This document shows positions 30,001-42,000 of a stretch of DNA of 64,000 nucleotides, one piece after another. Every line of letters starts with the position of its first letter. Positions within the stretch are counted from its first letter, which is position 1. Position numbers and translations under genes: made by a program. The stretch lies in the NCBI RefSeq assembly GCF_002078875.1, contig NC_034414.1, forward strand, positions 25,702,637 to 25,766,636, written 5' to 3'. The stretch comes from Numida meleagris. Taxonomy: Eukaryota; Chordata; Aves; Galliformes; Numididae. A model generated the notes under the pieces. It was not told where the DNA came from, ran no database searches, and was given only the letters and a program-made list of their open reading frames with translations.

Positions 30001-33000
30001 ATGAGGTAAAAACTTTCAATTCATCTTACAAACAGAAATCTTGTTACAACAGTTGCTAGAATCAGAACTGCAACAATTTTTCATTTAAGCATTTGTTATA
30101 CCAATCTGAAAGCAGAATGGAAACTGGCTCCCACACCATGACATTGGCCCTTGGCCAATTACATCATTTTCTGGCATAGGGAATGGCTTCGGACAGGTCC
30201 CCAAACTCCTACTTTGAAAGTGATGTGTTAATTTCAAATACAAAAACATTGCATAGCTCTCCTCAGGTAACCTACCAGGGCCTCCCACAGCACACAGCAG
30301 GTATAAACTTTCTTTCAAGTTTCTTTTCATTATGAATCATGGCCCATCATCAGGAATTTAATTCTCAGCCACAAAAAGCACCAAAGACCTGACCACTTAC
30401 TATACAATTGACTCATTTTTAACTGGAAACTTTGTAAAGATGCTTAAAACCACAAAATAGACTTGTACCTTTCTGAGATTTGAAATGGAACATGTAACAA
30501 ATAGCCAAGTTATTAACAATGCAAAGCATATAAATGAGGTTTTATCGCTACTTCAAGTGGAGTTTTTCACTATTTCTGAGCTCATTACATAGATTCATCC
30601 ATATCATCATGATAGCACCTCTTATGTAAGAGTTAACACAGAACTAAATGCAAAATCCATCTCAAAAGAAATGTTCATTTGAAGTAAAATAGCACAATAG
30701 TTATATGACCAGGCCAGCTCTGCTTTTTGTAGAAGTACTAAATGAAAGAATCATACCGACATGTTGGAAGCTGACACAGCCCTGTAAGAAATTTGGCTTC
30801 CAATAAATGTCATTTTCATTTCTCTAGAAGAAAAAGTATTTTAAGTATTTGTGTGAATCCACTCCCTCCTCTTGCTTCTGCTCTTCACAGTAAAACAAGC
30901 TTAACATGTTTTGCCCCCCACTGCCTGCTCTGGGCTTGCTGCTAAGATTGCTGGAACTCCACTGACAATCTTTCAGCTCTAAGCATACACTAAAGGCTAG
31001 AATCACTTCCAGACTTAAATGCCTTCACTTGATGAGTGTAATCAAGTCCAGACTCTGCCTAGACAAATGATAACAACAAGGTTTGATTTTATCTTCTTCT
31101 GATAAAAGTAAATAAATAATAAAAAATAGAAATAATGGAAAAAAAAATTTAGCAAAGTAAATACATATGCTTAATACCATGATTACATACTGTTCACGAT
31201 GAAGTAACACAATACTTTGTCATAAGTGGAATAAAACACACTAAGTTATTTGTAAAAAATACATACATACACCTTTTCTATCATACTGACATCACTATAT
31301 TGTTGGCCACTGATCTCACAAAATGGGTCTGGAATTCTAATGTTAAATATATGTAAAAGTTTTCTTCCATCCCATTCACTGCATCCTGTCCCTTTCGCAT
31401 AAGAATAAAATTATCTGATATTGGTAAGATAGATGGTAGAAATACAGAAACCAATCAGTGTCTGTTTTCCCGTAAGTGCTACAGTTGATTCCTCACACCC
31501 ATCCCATCTATCAAAATTCGCCAGATGTTAGACCAGATTCATATGCCCTTACAATATTTACTTTCAAACCATTAGCCTGAAAGCAGATTAAATTCCTCTT
31601 AAATTCCCCTTAGTTTCACTGCTGCACACTTTCTGAGATATCCATGTCTGACAAGCTATGGAGACTAAATTCTCATTCTTTCCCCCCAGGAGAAGGTGAT
31701 CTTTCTCTTTTTCTAAAATTCTAAAAAAAATGATTACTTCCCTCGTAGTTAAACTGCAACTGTTTTCTGAAAACAAGGATTACTTTAAAAAGTTTACAAA
31801 CCCAAGTATTAACCATTTAGAAATATAACACAATTTGATAAATGAGAAAATGAAAGCAATAGGAAAGAAAAATGTAAGAAAATCTACATTGTGGATTTGT
31901 CCCATGTCCCAGAATGGCTGGCAGAGAAGAAGACCAGTTCTTGGCTTCAATGTCTTGAACCTTAAAAGTGCTGAGCACTAGAGCCCAATCATGCAAAGCC
32001 TATAAGTACAGGCACATAACTGTGCATGTCAAGTTGACAGTAGTGTTCAAATGGTTAAAATGAAACATGTGTTAAGTGCTGGATCAGATCAGAGTGCTCA
32101 GCTTCATTTAGGATGGATCAAGAGGCAACTGCAGCCTTGGTGACAGAGAACAAAAGTTGCTTTCTGACTGTCCCAAAAGTCATCCTCTAGGTAATGGGAA
32201 CATGGCAGGAAGCATACAAGAAGGAACCCACATGGTTTGATTAATGCAACTTAAAACTTGTGTTTGCAAATGTTCTAGAATGGAATGGAAATCTTCACCA
32301 CTTTCCTCCCAGATCCAATGTTGACAGCGATAGATGGACACCAGGGACCTTCTGCATGTCTATGAGCTGAAGACATTGTGTGAGTTGGTATGTCTGGCAA
32401 AAGGTCTTCAGGGCATACACCTTCTAGGCTGCATGTTTCCTGGGAAGGTCTCAAACCTGATCTTGCCCATGGCTGTTCGGTTGAAAGCAATCCTGAGCAG
32501 CAAACTGGATTCACTGATAAAGAGAGGTCAGCCCCAATCCCCAAAGGATGAAGAGGTGGACCGGCTATATCTGCACCATGTGTTTTGATAAAGATTGTTT
32601 GATTCGGGCTCCTTCTAAATTCTCTTACCACTTGGATAGGCATTGCAGTCCAAGGAGTGGCAAGTATCAAGGTGATTTTGGAAACCTTGTGGTGAGCAGG
32701 TGTTAGTCCATCGCATGGAGTCTTCCCAAACTCTGCCCTTGATGAAGGATGGTTCTGAAAGACAATCAGCTCTGGACTCAAATCCTTGCTTGTGAATTCA
32801 TTCCCATGAGCTGAATTTTCTCTTCCAGTCAGTGCAGCTGAGGACAGCCAGATATCTCTGGAGACAGTTTCCTGGGGAAAACTAGGATACTTAGAGGAAG
32901 TCACATGAAATCTTGTGATTTGAAGAGCTGGAGACCCACTTGAAGGGAAGCCTGGTTTTGGTTTCTGGGATCCTGTTGAGAGACCAGGTGGAGTTTCAGG

Positions 33001-36000
33001 CAGCTTCTCTAATTGTGGCATGAGAAGACTTGAATGAACATGATTGCTTGCATGGGAATCTGCTCGAAAAGGCTTTACTGTCAAGCTGCAAGTTGAAATA
33101 TAAAGCTTCATTGAAGCATGGAGATCTTGCATTTGGACATTGCACTGGCTACAGCCTTGCTGGAGTGGGAAAGAATCACAACGTTCCAGAGATGCATGTC
33201 GATTTTTGCTGCAGAGTGTTGAAACAGCTGGAATAGCAGATAAGTCAACATTTAGACGTGATATCCAGCTTGGTGGAGCTTTGCGGGAAAGAACATCAGA
33301 GGGCAAAGATACAGCAAGCTTCAAGGGATTGTTTTTTTCAGAAGCAAAATGAACACGTTTATCTCTTTCTGAATATTGCTTGTAAGATGCGGGTGTTGAC
33401 CAAGTGCCAGAACCTCCACATCCACGTCCCTTGGGGTCTCTGGGAGGACTGGACCACCTGGATATCCTATCTGAAGGATCTGCACAGTGACTAGCATTCC
33501 CCAAACCTTTCCTCCGGTCTGTCTGTGCCAGGACGACATCTAGCCTTGAACAGTAAGCTCCAGAAGACACACTGCTTGGTGATGAGCTGGCATTTCCTTG
33601 AGCGATTTCTGCAACTGATTGACCAGTGGGAGGATGCCTTGCTGCTGGTGGCATCTTTTGAAAAGGCCTGTCTTGCACAATAGATTCAAAAGGAGGAGGT
33701 GGGGTGATTCTGCTGGGAGACAGCATCACTTCCGCAGTGGAGACATAGATGGGTGCAGATGAAAGTTTGCAGCGATGGTCCCTGCATGACATTCTGCAGC
33801 TTAGTCCTAAACGATGCAAAACCAAAGCCACAGAAGCTTGCCTTTCTCCCTCTTTTTAAAATCAACTCCTACTCCTTTTTCCTTTGGTACTGGAAATTTC
33901 CATTCTTCTTCTGAAGCAAAGGAGTGAGAGGTTAATAAGCATTCTCCAGGGGAAAAAAATGGCAAACTAAAAAAATCCACATTCAAAATCAAAACACACA
34001 GCTCTTCTAGTACTGCTACCACCACCTATCACGTCTGCAAAGTGATATGAGAGCGGGATGGGCAGAAAGATAAATTACAGAGCATGAGGCTCTGCTCCCT
34101 GAGTGTTCTGACGATGAGACTGCAGACGGAGTAGGAGGGAGCCAAAAATGCTTGCCAGAGACAGTCTGTGTACTTGCTGTTATTTCATTTCTGGAAAAAA
34201 AAAAAAAAAAAGGAAAGTAGCTAACCTGAGCAATGCTTCTGCTGCTGTTAAAAGGTTAGAAAAGAGCAGAATGTGCAGGACACTGCTTCTGCTCAAAGCA
34301 AAAATGATTTTTTCCTTTCTTCTCCTTTTCAGCTATTGCTTGTCTGCACTCCGAATGGCAAGATCTCAGTTTGCAGGTCTTCAGAGAGTTTCCTACAACA
34401 GTTCCAAGCAATGGCACAACTGAATTCATAACAAAAAAAAATAAAAAAGATAAATGTTTGCGTAATTTCCTCCACATGTGCTCTATTTTCTTTAGCATAG
34501 AACAATCCTAGACTAAATTCTGCAAAAATCCTTCGAAGGTTTAAGTAACTTGGATGTAATATAAGATGCTGGCATGAAGTCAAACCTGTCACACTGGCAC
34601 AGACAGCGAATGAGAGAGCAGTTCTCAGTAGCAGTTCCTAGTTTAAAACACTCATGTGTTGCCTTCTTTCTTCCTCTGTTCCTTGCTGCTGAGAAAGACT
34701 TGGTCTAAGGCATATGAAGTTCTGGGAAAATAGGATCCAATAATTACAGAATGACAGGAGCTGCTTTCTTACAGATGTGAAACAGTGAAATGCATACGAC
34801 TTGAGTATTTCCTTGAACACAAAAGTCAGAAAAAAACAAGGGGTGGAGTGATTGCTTACATTTGTTTGCTTGATAGGAATTCTTTCTGAATGCATGTTTG
34901 CTTTTGTCCATTCTGAAAGTAGTAAATGAGAAAATTCCCACTGGGAAAGTGGTTTGGGAGTTTTCAGTGGATGTCTTAGCTGAATAATTTTTGAAAGTGT
35001 GTTTGAAGGGGCTCCTCCTGCCTGTCTCCCTAGGGAGAAAATCTGAGTCACTGTGCAGCCATATTTTAACTCCAGATAGTAACAGAGCTCCATCCAAACG
35101 TAATAGATTCCTCTTCCAATTGTTCTTCATATGCAGAGAAGTAAATTACAAGCAGTGATTAAGAAACCTCAGTACACTGATTGTAGTTATTGATCCAAAG
35201 GGCAGATGTTTGCAGCTGCAAAAAAACAGGAGTTGTCAGTATTCCTCCCTCATTCAGACCAGAGTTTGGCAGCTCAGGAATAATCTGTTTGAAGAATTTT
35301 CACTCAGGGAGATGAGAGAATAAAAGGAATAGGGGATATTCTGGAAATACAGGAATTTCAGCTGTGGTCAGATTTCACTCAAGGCCAGGCCAATGCATTG
35401 CATATTAAGGAAGAAGTAGAATTCAGAAGGTAATTTCTTTCTGTTCCTTCATGAATAGCAGCAAATGATCCTCTTCTTGCAATGATTTTCTTCATGATCC
35501 CATTCCATGAATTCTTTTAAGATGTAGTTTAATTCATGTGTATGTAGTCTCTGGGTTTTCAGCAGTGTAATAGGCTAAACTTGCATCCCTATGTAGTTAT
35601 ACTCACTGTCGACCGACACTGCTTTGGACACTAAGGTGAACACCAACATTTCCTGGTCTCAAAGCAGTAAAACTGACTTAAAGTCAGTAAAATGTGATTT
35701 AAAATGAGCAAGGAGCAGTGGAATTTGTGAAGCACGGCTGAGATGCACTTTTATTAATAATCTCTGGGTCTGAGGAAAGCTGATGCTCTTTTCTTAATTG
35801 TAAGAGCTGGCAGCTCTTTTCTTAATTGTACTTTTGTTCAGTGTCAGCTGTGGGTTAAAACCAAGATGACAAGAATGGACACAACAAGAGCACATCATCA
35901 GGATGGAAGAAAATGAATAATTCCTGAAAAGAAAGCTGGCCTGGTGTATTCAGTAGTGGTGTGTATTGAAACTCATCCTGAATGGATCTGTTTGTTTGCA

Positions 36001-39000
36001 TCCTTGGATATGAACAAATTCAGTGTCTCCTCTTCCCAGGTAACAGCACTTGCACATTTCCTGGGTTAATTTGAGAGCCAAGCTGTAATAGTCTTTTATA
36101 AGCATCACGATAACTTGGTGATAGCAGGGACAGTGTCAGTGAAGGAGGGGACATATGGCTGACTGTGATATTCAGATTAGCAATATAGAAATCCATTGGT
36201 GTTTTGAAACTTCCCTGGTAAACTGCAGGTAGATACTTTGTTACTGATTGTGATATCTGATAAATTGTGACCTATTTTTCTATTTTAAAACAATAACTGT
36301 GAGAATGTGACTGTAATTCTTTTCAAGCACAAATCTCTCACAAAAGCAACAGTTCTTCAATCAGTTGTAATCTTATGAGAATTAAATACAAGCAGAATTG
36401 AGAAATAAAAATGATCATGATTCTTTTCATATCTAGTGTGTTCTTTTCAACCTCTGCATTATTTATTTATTTCCAAATAAAATGTATCTTTATTATTTAC
36501 TGAGCTGAAGAAACTTGTAGTAGAGGCAGGCATTGTGTCTGATCCTACCTAGAGAATTTACCAAGTGTATGATGAAAACCCTTTTTTATCGCAGTCTACT
36601 TCACAGCGTATGGCAATGATAAATTCACCCTTATAAATAAATAAAGAATTAATATGAACTGCAGTTTACCTGTACAGAATGCACTGGGGGCATAATGAAA
36701 TTATCAGGTGCAACTCATTTCATGTAAAAGTAATACAGTCTTTTGAAACTGGGACTCACAGCCGAGGGCAAGAAGAAACACTAGTCGATACTAGCTATCA
36801 TAATATTTACCTCTGAGGTATGTACAGCAAAACAGATGCCATGGTCACGGTTGCTCTACACGCTGGCTGATCATATTTCGTGAAAGCAGAAAAAATACAG
36901 TTGCCAAAATTTTGGGGAGTTTACATTTCCCTGATAATGCTACCCATGTAGGAGCTTAGCAAGAGTGTATCACTGCTTGGAAGGCAATTGAAAGAAAATT
37001 TAAAAATGGCACAATTTGTAACAACTAAACATTTTTACTTGGCAGAATCATGTACTATCTTATTCCAGAAACCTGAAACTAGGTGAAACTCTCTTGGTTT
37101 CCTGTCTCATCACAAACTGAGAATGTAGGTTTTATTTGCCAAGTATGCCACTTGTAAGGAATCATGAAGATATACACTTCCCATAAGCAATGAATAATGA
37201 AGATATACACTTCCCATAAGCAACAAATAATAGAAGGCTTCAAGCCCATGTGCCCAAAAGAGTTGAGTATCAGTGCATGGCACAGCTCAGCATCACTTTT
37301 CCAAAAGGTTCAGTGCCAGTGGCAAAACAGAGGGGGAAACCAGAATTCAGCACAAACCAAGTACCAATTACTTTTGTGCTGCCAGTGGTCTTGGAGAATG
37401 AAGAATGATTTTTCCTTAATAGGAAATGATTCTGAGATACACCTTCATCAGCTTTGTTTCAACCCTTCAGTTTGGCAAACTTCAGCCCAACAACGTGGTT
37501 TGCATGCTAAGCCTCAACACAGTTACAGCAATCTATCATTTCATGAGTTCGCACAGTGCAACAGGAAAGGACACCTGAATTCTTCACTCCCAGTTTTGCA
37601 ACAGCGAATGTCAGATCTCAGGCTGGAATTGTTTTAGGTAGTTCCCATGAGTTCAGGAAAGTACAAGAAAGATGAAAGACACTTTGATATTGGTAAGAAA
37701 AAAAATACTTCAAGAACTGCAAAATGATGATACAAAGAATATCCTGGCTTTGCATTAACTACATCAACCCTTTTTTTCCATGAGTGGGCTTTTGACACTA
37801 GTTCATCTTTCTCTAGTACATCAAAGAGAAACGATTATTCCTCCTGGTCAGATACTTTCATAGTTCTCCATACTGTTATCAACTCCCTCACAGAAATGAG
37901 AAGGCAGCTCCTATTCCTGGACTAATTCACACTGTCAACCTCAATTTTCCACTAGCTGCATTTCCCCAACACTAAATTTCAGCCTGTGGAGAGGTTTCCA
38001 GCAACACCTGCAAATCTGTTTGTCCTCCTTCAAGCCCTCTTTATGATTCCCCCTTATTTTTTTTTCTGCAGCCTACAAAACAGTTTGCCAATGGTTAAGC
38101 AGTTAGTACGTTGAGATTGCTGTAAAGCTGACTAATACTGGACTGTTGTCTCCCTCTTCTGTCAAGGTTCTCATATGTTAGCTCTTACGTTTATTTGCAG
38201 TTACGTAGCTTTGTGGCAAGGTGTAACTTTTTGTTTCTGTTTTCTCCCCATAAGAAAGTGTGGGAGTCTTGGTAAATTGCTAGTCTCCAAGTGACACTGC
38301 AATACAAATAACAATAAAAAAATGTGTTTTCTATATACAGACACAAGGATTTTAAGTTGTAGGTGCATAGTAATGTTCCTTCTAGTTTTGAAGAGTTAAA
38401 ATGCTGAAAAAGTCTAACTGCTTATTTCAAGCTTACAATTCACATACCTCCTGTGAGTTCAGGAGCTTGTCCAGCTGATTCCAATCCTTGTAGAACATTT
38501 GTTCTTGATGTATTTTCTCCAGCGACTTCTTCTTCTGTTTCCATTCGCTGTATACTTTCTCCTTCTCTTCCAACAGAGCTTGTAGCTTCTGCTGAATCTG
38601 AACACAATTTCCAAAGACTCATGTTGGTCATTATACACCATGGATGAGGACAAGGTGGAAGGAGAAAGTTCATGTGGAGTCTTGGATAAACTCCATAAAT
38701 AGCCAAACCAAAATTATCAAACAAAAGTAGAACAAGTTCTATTTGGGTGGAGAGATAATTAGAAAGGTGCCTCATCTCAGGTACAGAGGAATGATTGTTA
38801 CAACATATATAGTAGTCCAAGCCAAGAGCAAATAAAGGTAACTGTTTCTCAAGTGTACCTTCTGGAATCAAATCCTACTTCTGTTATCTTTATTCATAAC
38901 AGTACAATCAATAGGATTTAAAATTGGAATAGGACAGATACTTACATAAGTTATCATCATAACTTATTCTGCTACATTCTGTGAATACGTGTCAATCTGA

Positions 39001-42000
39001 GATTTAATGTATTTTCAGTTTCCAAACTCTGTGTACCTCCAGATCTTCTATTACTGATTTTCTCTGCATTCTTCTACAGGCAAAGGACTTTGCAGTCAGG
39101 AAGACTCCAAGTTACTGTAGTTATGCATTACAACATTAAATGAATTTTCAGGAAATAGCTTGGTCAGGTGGGAGAATAGAATTCCAGTTTTCTGAAGATA
39201 TTCAAGAGATGTTATTGAATTGCTGGGCAGAAGTAAACTAGTAGCTACTGGAAGAGAAGTAATGCTACAAGAATTTTAGGAGCTATTTGTCCTGAGTAAA
39301 CTAGCATCTTGATTTTCGTCTTTCATGTCTAGGGATTTAATGCATCAGCATTATTTGCTGCTACAGAAAATTCCAGCTGGTTGTAAACTCTCTGATATGC
39401 TTATTTTCATTTTTGGTTGACAGGTCTTTGGTTCAACCTGTCTGGTGTAGAGTTAGAACCATGATATGAAGCAGAATATTTGTGCGAAAACCCAGTTCGG
39501 GAAGTGTGTAGAATTATCCCCACTGCTCAGGACATATCAATCTTCTTCAATAAGCCCAGCTTTGCTGCAATGGGTCCTCAGGACATGCCAGCACTCATCT
39601 ACTGTTAAGGTAGGCAATGTTTCTGTGCCCAGCCTAGGTAACACACTGAGCCAAATGTTCGTCATGCTTATGAATATGTGTGAGTGTATCCATGCATCTG
39701 TATGCTTACAATACTGCATAGTTCAGAATGATAGTTATATTAGTATTGAGTAGCTGAATGTGTTCAACTTTGAACTCAAATGTGTTTCAATTACCTCTTT
39801 TGATCTTATGTCCTCATCTTGCAAGAGTGACTGTCCAAGCTGTACAACTTGATTATACTTCTCTTCTTGTGCTTCAATCTCTGCCAGTAGCTGCTGATGC
39901 TGGGTAAGTCTCAGGCTGCTAGTAGATATGTCCCGAATAGTCTCCTTGGCTCTCATTTCCCTAATCATTTCTGATGTCCATGAGAAATAGTCCCACACCT
40001 GAAACCCAAGAAAATGTGAAAGTTTAGGTTACATCTCAAGCTTGGATTATCAGACAGGAAAATCATATCCTGATCATTCAACAGGTAATAAAAGTCATAG
40101 AGAAGAAAGAAAACATTTAATTAGGATGTACAGCACTTCTATGAATTTCAACAAGGGGATATAACATGACTGCAGAAATTTTTATGCACTATATTAAATC
40201 ATACATGATTTGTAATATCACAGTTGTAATCAAATTGTGTCATATCACATCAGTGACAACATGATACTGTTTATTGCTTTTTAGTGCATTATTCCTTAAG
40301 TATTTTCTGCATTCTGGATTGAACAATATATCTCACTCTACTTTTCTATGCCTTAGCTTTGGCTAACAGGTCAATTCAAAACTCATGTAATTTATATATT
40401 ATTAAATAAAAGAGAGAATTAGATTTTTTAGGTGAAAGACAAAAGCTCACTTTTATCAAGGTGGAAAAAAGGCATGTTACAATTCAGAAAAAAAATTGTT
40501 TACACATATCAGGTTTGCAGATTTGGCTCTGATACTGCCACAGAAACATAATTTGGGAAGGAATAAGGGTGTAACACTAGTTGACTTTCAAAACCTGATG
40601 ACCAGTGAACACATTTACAATATCTTAAGATGTCTGAACATTCAGTTGTGGGAATTATGAGCAAGAAAATTATTGAACAAACCCATGAGAAGTATTTTTG
40701 GTTGCATCTGACAGAACTTGTGCAAGTAAAAATAATTTAACATTTTTTTTGTGCGTCTTTCTGCGCTTGATTTATAGCACCTTTACTTTGTGCATCTCAT
40801 TTGAATATGTAACAGGTGTTGTGCTTTAATGAGTAACGTGGTAAAAAACAGGAACATAAGGAACTGTACAAAAAACTGCAAGTTTAATTCAGTTTTGTTA
40901 CAGTTGTGTTTGGATGACCTCATTTGATTCTGAGGTGGTAAAGGGTCTTCTCGTTGCTTAGTGTGTTGTAGAAGACTGTTACAGACAGTAAGTGCTGAAG
41001 AAAACCGCTCTGTTCCTGCAGAAAGCTAAAAATTTATCTTGTGAATGGTTGCTGACGTTTCCAACGAAGGAAAATACCTAATGAAAATAACTTCTTGCCT
41101 ATTCCATCTTACCCATGGCTTTTTATCTCTATCATTAAAATTGAGTACAGAAAAAAATAGTTTCAGAAAAGAACCATGCAACTGAAATTGGCCACTTTGG
41201 GTTTGTGAGAGTTTAAACTCTAAAGCCAAGATACTTTTATCATAAAGCCAGTGAACATAGATATTTAATGACTTCCTATTGATCACGACCCTTTAAAAGA
41301 GGCACATGTAGGACATTTATCGGTGTAATTTTTGTTTACAGAAGCATAATTCATGCACATCTGAATGTCACCGAGGACACTGACATTGCACTTTGTATAG
41401 TGCAAATGTCTAAGACTCCTTGAGATTTAAGTAACACATTTTGAAAAAAATCTGTACATCTCAGAATACTTAATGCAATGGAACAAGTCAAAAGCCAACA
41501 AGACATTATTGGACTGGCAATGCCAGCAATATTTAAGGATAGACTGTGCATCAGTCTGCCAGAAACTCTTAAGCAGAGCCTGACTGAGACCATGTAGATC
41601 CTAGCACAAAGTTCAGGAGAGGGCTCTTAAACAATTCAGAAACACTGAATATGTCTATGCCTAAATTCTGATTCCTTGATATAGGTTACTGGAAGATTTG
41701 GATCCCTCTGCTGTTACTGTATGCTATCAGTTACGGAGAACCCTGCTCTTTAATTACAGAAAATCATACTTGGAAGGATGCAAAGAAATACACAGGATGA
41801 TTATACAGAATTCTCATTTCACAGAAAGACTTCTTGATTTGTTCACTATTTGCTTTTTAATCTATGTACACTGTCATAAAGAAAAAGCCCCATGTATGAT
41901 ATCCTAGAAATCTACATTAGCAACTTCTTCACCCCCACTGGAAGGACAGGAACAGTGTGCATATAAAAAAACGGATTGTTTATTTTCCCCTTATTGTATC

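Larger units (their letters stand above)
27324..38447 (-). other. 11.1 kb intron W22-W23, hosting nested candidates
   Basis: This is the largest intron in the window. It holds an old CR1 (27.7-28.3 kb), a GC-rich open frame (28.45-28.92 kb), a plus-strand exon-like segment (29.83-30.0 kb), the 505-codon frame (32.3-33.8 kb) and small duplications at 35.8 and 37.2 kb. The rest is AT-rich and unremarkable. Confidence 0.85.

Noticed and set aside
34638..35130. Two overlapping minus-strand frames of 128 and 151 codons
   Set aside because: They overlap in different frames, have no bounding splice logic and no recognisable family. At most they could be untranslated sequence of a nested transcript.
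38440..38871. 143-codon frame overlapping W22 in another frame
   Set aside because: It is a shadow of W22 and its upstream intron. The spectrin frame has matching splice sites and phases.
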